Both the position numbers and the translations under genes were made by a program. From contig JASANE010030200.1 of NCBI GenBank assembly GCA_030248225.1, forward strand, positions 1-64,000: a DNA stretch of 64,000 bases. Direction: 5' to 3'. This DNA is from Trileptium ribeirensis. Lineage: Eukaryota > Nematoda > Enoplea > Enoplida > Thoracostomopsidae. A model generated the notes under the pieces. It was not told the origin of the DNA, did no database searches, and was given only the letters and a program-made list of their open reading frames with translations. Positions 21,161 through 33,222 of this stretch are shown piece by piece; position 1 is the stretch's first letter; the number at the start of each line of letters is the position of its first letter.

Positions 21161-21361
21161 GTTGGAATTGGTTTTTGCGTCTAACTAAAGGGCACAAAAA
21201 AATTTCAAGCTTTCGAATGAGGTATCGCACGACCTGATCTGCCTATCGGAAGTTGAGTTATGCATGTCACCCGAAAAAACCCCACAAACAGACGCTGCCA
21301 AATTTTACACTCCTGCCTAGTAAGAATTCTTCCCTTCGCTCGTTTCACCCACTCAGAATTC

Positions 21362-22369
21362 AATTACAACGCCGAGCCTTCATGGAAGAAAATTCACATA
21401 TAATGAACTGCAGTGTTAACTCTACTACTAGACGGTCGAATAGTCAGTCACTTCCCAAGAAAGTACATTACGGAATACGTAACTTTGTGAATTCTTTTCA
21501 TGCAACATGCTCTGCTAGAAGTATATATGTTAGTTTGAATTATATATGAAATTAGTAAGACATACCTATTTAAGACGATCTAGGATACCGAAAATACTGT
21601 CACCAAAAAAGCCTCCATATAATTTGTCCAGTCAGATAGTTTTAGTAACAAGCAATTTTTATACCCAAATTATAGGACGAAGCAATGCAACGACTGCAAA
21701 TATAAATCTAAGACAAATTAGTCAAAACTTAATTGTATTTGTAGAATACGGGGGACAGACTATAAGGGATTGATAACAGCATCATGCACTGTTCACCCAA
21801 TGGTAATTCTGAAAACTGTTCCGTTTAAAGATCTTACAACAATAAGGCAGTAGCATTCACTAATTTCATATCTATGTAATGAATCTGTGGCTTTTACAAA
21901 GGGACCTATGGATGCCCCTCCACAGTCCACAAACTACACACCACATGCTTCCTAAATTTTGCATCCATAAAAAATTTCTCTTATGTGTCCAAAAGTAGGT
22001 CAGATAAAGCCAGTGATTACCATGGCTAAATTATCAATTTTCTCCATTGCTGCTACGTAGTTCCGGTTATTGAAACGAGCGAACAAAACGCGCGGAGTTT
22101 CCCATGAAGGCTCTAGAGAGAAAATCGTGAAAATTTCTTATTATTTGTTTCTGTCAATCATAAATCATATTTTGATGGCAGGATTTTTTATAGCAAAAGT
22201 GACCAGGATGTGCTCTTTAGTTGAAAACAAACAGGTCCGGCCACATCTTGCTGGCCAAAATGGCAAAATAGGGTTTTTATGGGAGTTTAGAATCTATTTA
22301 TATAGAAGTTTTTCAGTATGCTGAACATGATGATTTGGCTGCCTAGAGTCCAGCGTACATATTTCATAC
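21362..22369. other. Unassigned intergenic DNA
   Basis: AT-rich. ORFs of 75-98 codons lie partly on the repeat arm and lack protein-like signal. Nothing else was recognised. Confidence 0.5.
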
Positions 22370-22514
22370 CTTTTCATGGGTGTAGGTTCAATGAACTCGA
22401 CGTCCAGAACATAGTTTGTCTTCAGCTGTATGGTTACATATAGCGTACAGGTCATCAAAGAATTGTCTATATAGGTTTTCCTTTCCAGTAAACTCAATAC
22501 GATGGTTTTGTTAT
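22370..22514 (-). CDS. Candidate internal exon, unknown gene
   Basis: A 145-nt stretch on the minus strand is open and protein-like (TIVLSLLERKTYIDNSL, then QLKTNYVLDVEFIEPTPMK). It is bounded by an acceptor TTTCTAG at its start and a strong donor AAAAG/GTATGA at its end. The composition looks like a folded, beta-rich segment. I do not recognise the family, and no partner exon was identified. It could be chance: one open frame of about 48 residues is weak evidence on its own. Confidence 0.35.
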
Positions 22515-23470
22515 CTAGAAACCTGCACAACTGCTTGATGCGTCGTCAGCTGATTTCGATGGGCTCGGTGCGACGAGATTTTAGGATTTTGAATGTATTC
22601 AGGGTTCAAGAGGTTTTAGGGTGAGTGTGATTAAACAAAATTATAACTTAATTATTAAACCACGCTCACACCATTCCAAACTAGCTTTCTAGCTCACAGT
22701 ACATAATACTTTTTGCAGTAAAATTTGTTCACACGTGGGGGTCGCTATCGTAGCTAAACGCATTTGACATTACAACTTTTTTTGACTAAAAATTAAATAC
22801 AAATATGTGTCTATAAAACATGTAGCATGTCAATCGTTTGAACTGAGAGCACACCGCACCTCTAACTTGACGAGGCTAAATCTTCAATCTACATAACACC
22901 TATATGACTACGAAAACTTTTGTGTTCTGTGTGAATACAAAAATTTTTGAATATCGATGTATAAACCTGATTAGCTATCATTGATGAACAGCAAACCATT
23001 GTTCTGCATACTTATAGCCATTTTCTTATCTCTCCATTAGATACCACCTAAAATAGTGAAGAGTTAGTGTACACACACCGCAAATTGACTTACTTTAACA
23101 GATGATCTTGACGGTATTGTGCTTCGTTCTATAATCATCTTTCCCGTAAAAATCATGAACTCCTATTAAAAAATACTAGTATCTACAGAGACTTCAGATA
23201 ATCTCCTGAAAAGTATGTATATACAAAACACTATAACTAGACAACGTAAACGTGGGTGACGGAGGCATGGTGGTTAACAACGGCGTGAATAGTGCATACA
23301 GCTTGTGGAATTTCTAACATTTTTGGTAACAATAATAAGAGGAAGACATGAAAACGTCTAGTTATTTATACAGTAGAATGACAATACATCTATCAAGTTG
23401 TACCCATCAATGAAATTTAGTCCAAATCGGCCGAGTCATTCAAAAGTTATAACACACTTAATAATTTTTC
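22515..23470. other. Unassigned intergenic DNA
   Basis: Nothing beyond AT-rich sequence without clear ORFs, repeats or RNA structures was recognised. Confidence 0.5.
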
Positions 23471-23840
23471 ACTCATTTTTAAGAGACTTTACTTAATTTT
23501 AAGAGAATTTATAAAGGTAAGTAGATCACTCGTATACAGTCTTTTAGAAAACGTGAAGGTACATGTTATGTCAAAAAATGACCGAGATAGCACGAACGGT
23601 TGTCGAGATATGATGAACTTAGGTTCCCCTAAGTCAATTTTAAGAGAATTTGCTTAATTTTTAAGGAAAGAGATGAAATACGTCAATCAGCTATATACAG
23701 CTGTTTAGAAAACGTGAAAATACATTTTATGTAAAAAAATCGCCGAAATAGCACGAACGGTTGTCGAGATGCGGTGAAAAAGCTGAAAAAATGGCAAAAA
23801 TCCCTAAGTTTGAGCAACATTTGCTTAATTTTGAGTACAA
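23471..23840. repeat. Short tandem duplication, about 2 units of 160-180 bp
   Basis: Repeated phrases mark two units: TTTTAAGAGAATTT, TAGAAAACGTGAA, and TAGCACGAACGGTTGTCGAGAT (near 23590 and near 23750). The second unit is diverged and extended. Function unknown. Confidence 0.6.
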
Positions 23841-23929
23841 AGCAATTTTCGTAGAAAAAAGTGCTCAATGAAAGGGCACTCCGCAAGAGAATATGCAACA
23901 CGAAGAAAAAAAATTTCTAAAATCGGCCC

Positions 23930-24080
23930 AGGCGTTCAACCTGCAGACCTGTCTGTGACAAACAAAAAAAAAGTCACAGAGAAAATTGAAATTTTGCGTC
24001 TAGTATATTGATATATATTAAGTTAAATGTACGCCTCCGGCTGCGACTCGCCACCTTCGGTGGCTCGTCTTGCCTCCGTC
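23930..24080. repeat. GC-rich hairpin end of a dispersed element
   Basis: GCCACCTTCGGTGGC (near 24050) is a 6-bp perfect stem with a 3-nt loop, in a CTCCGGC-rich context within otherwise AT-rich DNA. A similarly built end (GCTCGGCTTCGCCGAGC) occurs at about 55994-56010. Both lie downstream of sequence mentioning GTTCA and CAGAC phrases. Probably the ends of related non-autonomous elements. Confidence 0.35.
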
Positions 24081-26206
24081 AATTATGGCAATTATTTACA
24101 TTTCAGCAATAGCCACTAAATTAAACATATATACGCAAGGCTTTACGTAACTTGGCGTCAACGATGGCGTTACAACTCACCGTGCATTTTCTCATTTTAA
24201 CGATAGAAAAACGAATCAATAAGGGTTCGTTAATTTAGCACTATATTCATCCCTTTAGCGAGTGAAATAATAGGTTATTCTATTACTTCATAATGAAACC
24301 TCAATATTATGTTACGAGACTTCGCTGCAAAAGGAGGATTTTAAGCCGAAAAGTGATGTTTGTTAAATTTTTGAAATGAGAACAGTATCTATCTAACATG
24401 AAAACAAGAAAAAGTACAAACAAATAAAAATATTTAACAAACACAAATTTCACGGGATACAAATTTCTAACAAAAGCTAATCGATCTAAAATAAAAAAAT
24501 GAAAACACCACCGAATGGGTCTAAATTAGCTGAAAACTAATGCAACGCTTTTATCAGCGTACGGCGTTACAGGAATACTTATAATTCTGACAACATATCC
24601 TCATACCATAAGCTAGGCTATCAAAAACTTTAATAAAGAAAAGCAACTGCCAACAATTAATATAGAATAATTTTGTATATATACACCTAAAAATCAAACT
24701 CCCGTCTTTTTGTTGAAATTTGGCTGATCGGTTTTGACAGATAAGACGATACTATTAAAAAATTTGAATAGCTTCATCTCTATTTCTGTCATGAGACGTG
24801 CGAATGATTGCGCACAGTTCTAGCAATGGGATTGTAATGTCCGGTGAAAAAATGTGAATATTCAATAACCAATTTCAACAATGGTGATAGTACAGGTACT
24901 TTGTAAACCGGTGACCAGAGTTAGTTATTATAATTCAGATTACTGAGCTCAATTTAAACGCTCATGATAGCAACAATACACGCAAATACTTAGTGGCAAT
25001 ACTATGGACATATTAAGCAGAAATCTACATATTTTCCTCCAGTACCCAAAATACGAAAAAAATTTGAGATTTTTAAATAGCAATTTCTATGAAAAATTAT
25101 AATTTGAAGGCCACTTTCATGATGTAGCAACCTAGCACTTGCCTGATTTGAAGGATTTGTTTTATCAAATTGTCGTGTTCGGTAACTCCGGAAAACATAT
25201 AGGCCCAATCTAATCGTATATATACGTACTTGCACATTGAAAAACTGGCAAAATTTCATATTTTGTGCCAAAATTTAGCAAATTTAGCCCCTGACCTGCC
25301 ATACAGGTTTAGCTTGAATGTAGTTTTAAAACAACGGAACCTAAGCATTTCACGACTGGAGCTCTTAAATAACCCTATAAGCCAATCGTTCAAGCCTAAC
25401 AAGCAGGAAACTTATTTTGTCAAAATATTAAAAATTTCGCTTTTCAGGGATGTTTTTGAACATTGGCTCCTAGCTCGACAGCAGAAGTTCTGACAAAAAA
25501 TGAACAACAGTAAAGTTGTAGTCCTAGATAAGAGGATTCCTATAGCAAGTAATAACTTTAAATACTAGGGGAGTTTAACTATCCAAAATCAAAAAGTCTC
25601 GAATTCATGTTAATTTTGCGGAAATTTAGGTGTGAAATCCTGGCTTTTCTATAAAATAGGGGACCCTGGCTAAAAACGTGTGCCTCCGGTTTGGGACTCA
25701 CTGGCGCAAAGCCTCCTGGCAAAATTGTTGGCTTCCTCCCGGTAAAAACACCCCCAGATGACATACAAACTTTACAAAATCCCTTTCCGAAGTTAAAAAT
25801 TTGACTAATTTCGGCAAAAAAATGGTTGAAAAAACCTAAATAACGATGTTTTTGCACCGTTTCTGAGGCTATTTATTAATAATTTTAGCGTTTTTCGCTT
25901 GTTTGCCTGAGGTTTGACCTCTAGTTCACGCCTTTTGGCAAAATACGGCGCCCTGAAATTCAGAAACCAGGCCCCCCCGTTCATCCTCCTGGTATTATTT
26001 TCAGCGAATGGAGAAGTCAGGAAACCATTGGAAATCACAACCAACCAGAACCATCAACTGGGGGAGGTCAAAACTTACCTGGGGCAATGAAATGGAAACC
26101 TGGAAGCGGCCGTAATACCTTCCCCATTTAGAGACGTCTGATAAAATATATGCTCAACTTTTATAATGCTTACTTACTGATAGCAAATCTGGAGTATCAA
26201 TACTTT
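24081..26206. other. Unassigned intergenic DNA
   Basis: AT-rich. ORFs of 79-92 codons at 25.0-26.05 kb have no recognisable domain. A C-rich patch at about 25670-25760 (GCAAAGCCTCCTGGC) loosely resembles 27540-27700. Nothing else can be supported. Confidence 0.45.
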
Positions 26207-26758
26207 TTAAGTAAAAACATGTGTTTCGCGTTGCCGTAAATACTCTTCATTAACCCTTCGTGCTGCGAGATATTCGTTAGCATAAACCTGGCCATCTACG
26301 TTAAGCAATCCAATGGTGAAGCGTGAACCATTCGTGTAGCGAGGAAATAGAATCAAATGCTTGTCGCGAAGCACGTTTTTATAAAACTGATATACATCTT
26401 TCTTAGTCTTATTATTATTATAGGTTGCGAATGTATCGCTGATACCGCAGCGAGCACGTGTTATATAAACTCAAAGTTGAACAACACGACGTTGTTTGCC
26501 ATTACTTTTCTCATAAATAAATCCTTGACAAAATGAGTTCGAATTTATCAATAAATTATAATTGGGCCAGCGCTCCTGCATAACGTTAACTCCCAGACGT
26601 TGCAGCAGAGCAGGATATGAGCAAGACAACGAGACCGTAACGTATGTAGATGCAGCAAACGTCTCCAAGTTGGACTGCAGTCATAGTTGCTCCAACGAAA
26701 TGACTTCCTGTTGCTCGTTCGCCAGCTTTGAAAACTTAATAACAATAGCTTGTTTACC
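26207..26758 (-). pseudogene. Broken exon of an unknown protein
   Basis: From an acceptor-like GTTAG at 26759 to a TAA at 26207-26209, one reading frame carries about 180 protein-like codons interrupted only by two TGA codons (26681-26683 and 26471-26473). It reads GKQAIVIKFSKLANEQQEV, then LQRLGVNVMQERWPNYNLL, then KKDVYQFYKNVLRDKH, and ends GQVYANEYLAARRVNEEYL. That the same frame continues past both stops argues for a decayed gene rather than chance. Both stops would be Arg if they arose by C-to-T change of CGA. I do not recognise the family. Parts of transposons or host genes are equally possible. Confidence 0.5.
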
Positions 26759-28638
26759 CTAACGACCACAGGCAAATCGCTACATAAAATCTACACTTTA
26801 CAAAGTTTCAAAGTACATTTCTTGAACAAACACAAATGTTATATATGCTAAGTACATTACTAACCTTTATTGAAGCACGCTGGAAAAACGAAAAGCTGTC
26901 CAAAGCATAACTGCCTTTCAAATTACGCACATTGTTAGAACTGCTATTTTTATAATAGACAATTAGTGAAAACAATCTCATGCCTAGATAGAGTACTGCA
27001 GTTGTTAGACACGATAATTAAAAATATTTGGTATTCATGTAAAAACGATTAGCAGTAATAATATTTTAGGCGAAAATCGTGCCCCTATTGCGGTTCCTGC
27101 AAAGGCAAAAACTATATCGGAAGGGTATTATTTCTCAAGCCATATCTCGTAATCCCCTAGGTGGTTTTAAGTCGGGTTTTCTTGTGAAGCAAGTATGTTT
27201 TCAATATGAACAGCGGCATTATGTAACACCTTATCGAAATCTATCAGTGGCGAAACAGAGCTAGACGTAAAACCCCATAATTTCACATAATAACAACGGG
27301 CTTGACTTTAGAGCCGTTTGATGGATATAAGAAAGCGATTTTTCATAACTTCTGTAGCTGTCGTTATTAAAAATCTAATCCCACGCATCCCTCATACGCG
27401 TTGGATTTTGTGCCATCACATCGATAAGTTACTTTTGAGAGATTTGATTAACTAGTGTCAACTGTGCAACAGCGGCAATTAGGAATAGGAGGAGCGGCGA
27501 TGTGTATGCATATACGCAAATCTGACCACCCACGGCTGGCTAGTCCAAAGTGTGGTGCCGGCATTTTCGGGTGCCCCCCGGCAAAAAATCGGTACCCCCG
27601 GCTCAAAGCCTCATGCTGAGAAAAAACGTATAAACACGACAAAATCCGGCAAAAAATTGCCCCCCCGGCAGGTGAGCCGGAGGCCCCTCGGCTATAATTT
27701 CCGAGTTTTGAACTAGCCAGCAAGGGGGAGAATAAGACGAGAGTATAACTTTTCAAATTGACATACAGACACACTCAGACATAAACGCAAACTTTTCGCG
27801 AAAATTCGCAGACAGTTCGCGAATAGCAAATGAGCAGCTGTTAATTTTTTTGCCAACGACTGCGAAAAATTTGTTTTTACTTCTGAGCGTGACTGTATAA
27901 CTGTATAATAATAAGTGCCATAAGTTTCGAATGAATATAGGCCGGTTTTCATGTGCAGCTACCGGCATACCAATACATTATAAACTATATGTTATTGACT
28001 GAACGAAATGGGCGTAAGTGTGTGCGTTTAGCAAACTGTAACAAATCCATTCTGGATTCTTAGTTGTTAGCCTTACCACTTCTACAGGCTCATTACAGCA
28101 TCATGGACAAAATAGAAAGATGAGATCTTCGAGAATGGTCAAAACTGGATCAAGTTTATGCGTGACAGATTTATTGTTAAACTTTAATTATTTTGTGATT
28201 ATACAGGTTGTATAAAATATGTCAAACGATTGTTATCCGTGAGGACGTTTCTTATACTGCATATAATAATACTGTGTATAATGACATTTTATCAGTGTAC
28301 TGTTTGCGTACAAGAATGTCTGTTATTGCGTGCAATCTCGTTTCGATTGTCATTGTGTTCTCTGTTCGTTTGCGACAAATTTCATAAATATCTCTGAGTA
28401 TAATTATACTTCTACAGTATGTGGTTTACGTAAAATCAAGTATATCGATGTGTGTAATGTGTACGTTTACCATGATATTAGTTGTGTGAACTTTACCTAT
28501 TCTGATTCATAACTATTATTGTATGAAACTAAACAGCTAATATTATGCTATTACTACGTAGCTAATAGCTATGTACCAGATGTTGGTAAATTTGAATAAA
28601 ATGCTCTAAATTTTCAATAAAATCTTTGATATTTATTT
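26759..28638. other. Unassigned intergenic DNA
   Basis: Includes a GC-rich patch at 27540-27700 with many CCCCGGC runs, related loosely to 25670-25760. Otherwise AT-rich without recognised features. Confidence 0.45.
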
Positions 28639-28737
28639 TTAGGACACTAATTCGGACCGGATGGTTTTCGGCACGGCGATCCTGATTTGGTTAGAATGCA
28701 CTTCTCGGATGTCGAAGACAGCTTTCTTGCAAAATTT
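28639..28737 (-). CDS. Candidate terminal exon, unknown gene
   Basis: After a strong acceptor (CCTTTTTTGCAG) an open frame of about 32 codons reads KFCKKAVFDIREVHSNQIRI and ends TAA at 28639-28641, followed at once by AAATAAATATC, which contains the AATAAA poly(A) signal. The same frame is also open upstream of the acceptor for 30 codons. The arrangement fits a last exon, but no other exon or family was identified. Confidence 0.3.
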   Translation of the reverse strand, partial: KFCKKAVFDIREVHSNQIRIAVPKTIRSELVS

Positions 28738-28859
28738 CTGCAAAAAAGGCTTTTGAAATATTGAAATGATATGTATCTTAGTTCTCTGGTTATATGAGTC
28801 GGCGAGATATTCGAAGATTGTGTGCGGCAAAAAGCTCTACAAATGTTGTATATGATGCT

Positions 28860-29170
28860 TTGCTACACTGCACCGACCCAAAATAGAGTTTTCAATGTGC
28901 CCATGGGAGCCAATATGCACGTAACCGCCGCAGCTTTATTAATATCATTTTATAGAAAAATTTACGCTCTATGTGACTGCACATAGTGTGCTGCTGTTGT
29001 CATTATTTACGCAGCAGCGTTGATTGAAAACCGGGGTTTTCGCAAGGGCACACGAGAACCAAAATACACATACTGCACAATATTTCACAGCCGCTCTAGC
29101 TACGTTGGTATCATTTTATGGAGCACTTCATCCTCTAAGCACCTGCACATCGTGAGTCCCTAAATACTTT
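28860..29170 (-). repeat. Diverged units of the 173-bp family
   Basis: About two degenerate units share GTGTGCTGCTGTTGTCATTATTTACGC and AAAATACACAT phrases with 16900-17200. This shows the family is dispersed and not confined to the foldback-like element. Confidence 0.5.
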
Positions 29171-29559
29171 ACAGGAAAGTACATCTCCTCAACGTTATAG
29201 CAACATGCTTTATATTCGGCTCATTTTGTAAGCTAATGCTCAATATAGCTCTGCACGTATCTCTAAATTGCGTGTTCAACACTCACTCTGGTTATGAGAC
29301 AGGTTACTAGCTAGAATATACATTTCCTAAATCGTCTACATAGCTAGAATATGTTTCGAGAAACTTGTTGTTGCTGGGAAGGAGTGTGATTTTACTACTT
29401 CCAAGAATGGTATTTCCATCGCTTTGTTTTGGTTTTGAATTTAGCTGTTCCACTTCTTTGTTTTAAACCATTCGTTCTTTCAATATATTTGTGTCCGCAG
29501 CTTCCGAGGCAGTTAACCCCTCGCGCCGACGTCTCTGTTTCAATTGAAACCCTCGTGTT

Positions 29560-29665
29560 CAACTAATTCCAAAAAATTTTTATGTCTGAAAATTTATGTT
29601 TTTGTTTGCAAATTGTTTTTTAAACATTAATTAATATATACTATTTATAATGCTAAAATATTGTT
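29560..29665. repeat. Dispersed repeat fragment shared with 39276-39370
   Basis: About 95 bp (from TATGTCTGAAAATTTATG to AATGCTAAAATATTGTTTT) is nearly identical to 39280-39370. No ends could be defined. Confidence 0.7.
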
Positions 29666-30139
29666 TTAGCCGCTGTTTGGGCTGGGGGAATCATCAAATG
29701 GTTGCACGCCGCTGAAATTGGTACCAATCGACTCAGCTCGACGAGCTGAGTTCAAAAATACCGCATACGACCATTTTCCGAAAAAATTTTTTTTTCATTT
29801 TTTTTTGTTTTTACCCAAGGGTCCCCACCTGTGAAATGTCACTTGAAAATTTTGAAAAAAAACTTTTTTGCAAAATATACAAGATGCACCTAGATCAATC
29901 CAACATCGATCTATGGTACCATTCATATCGATACATCTGGCCTCCCTCTGAAGTTATCCGCAAAAACAGTTAACCACTTCGGAAGTAACCCTTAGGGAAC
30001 GCTCGGTTGATGATTTATTTTCCATTTTTTATAGTTTACAGCATAATATTAAGCTACAGAAGCACGTGGTAGACCTCAAAATACTAGATTTAACATTTCG
30101 CCCCTTAATACTATACCTCCTGAACCTGATATTAACAAT

Positions 30140-31022
30140 TTGCGCATGACCTATAACCAAATGGTGCGCAGAACAAGTACATATGAAGATACTATTGTTG
30201 TGCTTGCCCAATGTAGACTTATCGCTAACAACCAACAATGTACATGTGGCGGCGCGATGTATTTGGCTGCGCATAATGACCTCGCGCGCCTTGACAAGTA
30301 CGAATGGCGCTGTAAAAATTGCCGAGCCAAATTATCTATTCGAAGCGGCTCATGTTTTGCCGGTCACCGGATCACATTGGAAACGACACTCGTGATCATT
30401 TTCGGCTACATCAACAACTTGCCGTCAAACTTCATTCGCTTGCAACAGATACCATTACGAACTGGTACAACTACTGTAGGGATGTCGCTGTGGCTTACGA
30501 CCGTGATCATTGGCAAAACAGCATGCTGGGTGGCCCCGGTATCGACGTAGAAGTTGACGAGCCGAAGTTTTTTCGACAAAAATACAACCGCGGCGTCAGC
30601 ATGGTTGGATGGTGCGCATGAGTGAACGACAAACGGGCAAGTGTCTACTTTTTCAAGTCCCCAATCACACCATCAACACAATCATGCCGCTAATATTTCA
30701 ACATATCCGACCGGGAACCCACATCACCGACAGCTTCCAGACCTACATCCAAGGACTGCGCCGCCTACCTAGCCCCCAGCAATATACTCAGGCCACGGTC
30801 AACCACCATAACCGCCAATTCCTTAATCCCGACAATCCCGACGCACATACGCAAAACGTTGATGGTCTCTAGGAAAATTTGAAAAACTTCATTCGGCGAC
30901 GCCAAGGTGTTACTCATAGTCTATCCCAGCGAACCCTTACTGAATTTCAATGGCGACGACAATTCGCTGAAAATATTGTCGGTGCACTCATTGCCCAAAT
31001 CGGAAATATGTATCGCGTCTAG
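30140..31022 (+). pseudogene. Merlin (IS1016/ISXO2-like) transposase, decayed
   Basis: Three frames in succession (about 30140-30440, 30440-30607, 30607-31022) give one transposase of about 290 residues. The N-terminal zinc-ribbon-like part has QCTCGG and WRCKNCRAKLSIRSGS. The DDE part has DVEVDEPKF (first Asp), THITDSFQTY (second Asp) and AHTQNVDGL, where Merlin proteins normally have Glu at the third catalytic place (IEG); here it reads Asp. Directly after that motif the conserved Trp codon has become TAG. The frame then continues (ENLKNFIRRRQGV, then FAENIVGALIAQIGNMYRV) to a TAG at 31022. Two frameshifts and one nonsense codon make it inactive. Terminal inverted repeats were not identified. 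Confidence 0.88.
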
Positions 31023-31229
31023 AGGATAGTTCCAGTGTCTGTAATATATACATTTTCTTATAGAGTTCTAGATTAAGCATAACAAAATAAGCCTAAGCCT
31101 TAGACTAAGCCGGGGGGCTGCCGCCACCCGGACCACACACTAAGCCTCTGCGCTGGCTAACTGCCACGGTTTTGGGTGCACAGTACTGGTGCTTCCTCGG
31201 CTACGTTTGCCCTAGGCCCCTAGCATATG

Positions 31230-32550
31230 TTATATACCACCTGTGGTCTTGAAAGCGCTCGGTGAACACTCGCTGCACGTTCTTTGCCATCTTACTCATC
31301 TCATCTGGCTGAACTGGCTGAAAAAGCGGTTTCTAAGTGACATGAAAAAGAGAATTATCGTACCAGTATTCAAAAAAGGTTCCCGTATGGATTGTTCAAT
31401 TACCGCGGCATCAGTCTACTGTCCATTGCCGGGAAAGTGGTCGCCTCAGGATGCACGACCATTACGAAGGTTCTCTCCGAGAGCGTCACGGTTTCCGGCG
31501 TGGGAGAGGATATGTTGACCAGATCTTTGCCCTCCGTCAGATCCTCGAGCGTCGAATCCGGTATCGAAAGCCCTGCGTCGTATGCTTCATCGACTTTGCC
31601 GCAGCCTTCGACAGCGTGCACTGAGACTCAATGTGGAACATACTGCGGCACTGTGGTCTACCTTATCTCTTCGTCAATATTCTCGAGGAGCTCTACTCAG
31701 GATCGGAGTCCTGCGTGCGCACCCAAGACGGTCTATCACCCAACTTTTCAGTCAGCTCCGGTGTCCATCAGGGATATATCCTGTCCCCAGTCCTGTTCAA
31801 TTTCGTGCTCGATTGGCTGCTTAAAACATCTATTGTCGATGATGCCGACGGAATTACAGTTAAAGATGGTTGCCTGGTCGCGTACCTCGATTACGCTGAC
31901 GATATCGCGTTGCTCCAACCGGATGAAACATCTATGCAGTATCTCTTGGACCGGCTAGCCCGAACTGCCGAGTGTGTGGGTCTCAACATCAAACCAGCCA
32001 AGACGAAGTCCTTGTCCATCCATTGCGGTGCCCCTACCGTGCATGTGTACAGGGAAGCCATAGAGACGGTTGACTCGTTCTGCTATATCGGATCTATAAT
32101 CAGTGCCTCTACTATCGCCCCGGCTGAAGACATTAACTGCAGAATTGGGATAGCTACGTTTCAACGGCTTCGCACCCACTTGTGGCGAACCCCGCGGGTT
32201 CCTATCAACACCAAAATAAGAATCTTTAATGCAAGTGTGATTCCAATACTCCTTTACGGGTGTGAAACCAATGAGACATCGCCAAGCATGAGACGTTCCA
32301 GATGAGCTGCCTACGGTCCATCCTTAATGTCAGCCGCCTTGACTGGCTGACCAACTCCGTGATACGCGAGCGGTGCTGTAATGAACCCATGATCGCCAAC
32401 ATGTTGAGATCGTATCACCTCCGTTGGCTTGGTCACCTGACTGGCATGCCTCCGGACCGGCTGTGCTCCTAGGTTTGGGATCTTCCCGTGTCCGCTAGCT
32501 GGAGGTGTACTCGTAACGCGCCTAAGAAAACGTGGTTATCCCTAGTCCTT
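31230..32550 (+). pseudogene. Second LINE reverse transcriptase fragment, decayed
   Basis: Fragments in several frames follow the order of a LINE reverse transcriptase: RIIVPVFKKGSR and NYRGISLLSIAGKVVA (31345-31440), SVSSGVHQGYILSPVLFNFVLDWLL (31755-31825), LDYADDIALLQ (31887-31919), KIRIFNASVIPILLYGCE (32215-32270), and after a frameshift RLDWLTNSVIRERC and RWLGHLTGMPPDRL (32330-32465). This C-terminal pattern is common to RTE/CR1-related LINEs. There is no endonuclease and no 5' end, and several frameshifts and stops occur. It is much more GC-rich than its neighbours and unrelated to the LINE at 9-15 kb. It abuts the gypsy-like gag at about 32550. Confidence 0.85.
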
Positions 32551-32747
32551 CCAGGTACGCATCGATGTATCTCGTCGTATATTGTATCTTGACAGCACCG
32601 TCGTATCGCTACACGGTTCGTGTTCTTCTGTTTTATCTATTTGGTTGATTGCTACGAATTGTTCTTTTTCTTCTGAGTTCTTTTGTTCTATTTGAATGTT
32701 TTTCTTTGTTGTACTCCACGCGATCCCGCCAGTTCATTGTTCACACT

Positions 32748-33222
32748 TTAGTTATAAGGATTCCATCGATTTGGTAAAACTCTGTATCGGTTGTGGTGTT
32801 GTTGCTGATTCTCCATTCGCACTCCTCTTGCGGTTTGCACTACGCTCCTTGGAAAGCATCGTTTTATTTTATGGTCCCGTCTTCCACAGCTGTTGCACTT
32901 TGGTGGCGTTTGGTTCGTCAACGTTTGCCGATTTAACTGTTCTTTATTTATCATTGATACTGACATTCTTTGCTCTTTTTGCCAATTCGTTTGTGGATGT
33001 GTTGATTATTGCGACACTTGCCCCGGGTATATCGCTTGTGGCGTTACTTGTTGCGTTCCCATCGCTTCGTAATATGGTTGCATCGGTTACTGGTAATTCA
33101 CACCGATTTGCATTGGTATCATCACGATTTGTCGTAGTAGTGGTTGGTGTACTTGTATCGATTGATTGTTCCAAAGTTGCGGACGCTACTGCGTTTGCGG
33201 GCTTTGTAATCTCGGTCGCCAC
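32748..33222 (-). pseudogene. Gypsy-like gag, C-terminal part with CCHC knuckle
   Basis: Two overlapping frames. One (32748-32966) has CNSCGRRDHKIKRC, an exact CX2CX4HX4C nucleocapsid knuckle, followed by a basic Gln/Arg/Asn-rich tail. The other (32944-33222) is Thr/Ala/Asn-rich linker. Together with 33259-33427 it is the downstream end of the minus-strand gag that the BEL element has split from its upstream part at 39457-41012. The pol genes are missing, and the sequence abuts the LINE fragment. Confidence 0.7.

Larger units (their letters stand above)
16534..21361. mobile_element. Foldback-like element bounded by long inverted repeats
   Basis: The left end from 16534 (GAATTCTGAGTGAGTG, then AAACGCGAATTCTTACT) and the right end to 21361 (AGTAAGAATTCTTC, then CGTTTCACCCACTCAGAATTC) are imperfect inverted copies. 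The similarity continues inward for more than 200 bp, including CCCTTTAGTTAGGCGTAAACGC at about 16690 and GCGTCTAACTAAAGGGC at about 21177. Further inward both arms carry units of a roughly 173-bp repeat in opposite orientation. The 4.8-kb span has no transposase ORF and is interrupted by the hAT MITE at 18145-19315. No target duplication was found, so it may be one foldback element or two opposed copies of a dispersed repeat. Confidence 0.5.

Noticed and set aside
31392..31958. 188-codon ORF over the LINE RT fragment
   Set aside because: Only its first codons (NYRGISLLSIAGKVVA) are RT-like. The rest is an out-of-frame shadow of the RT coding frame at 31631-32305.
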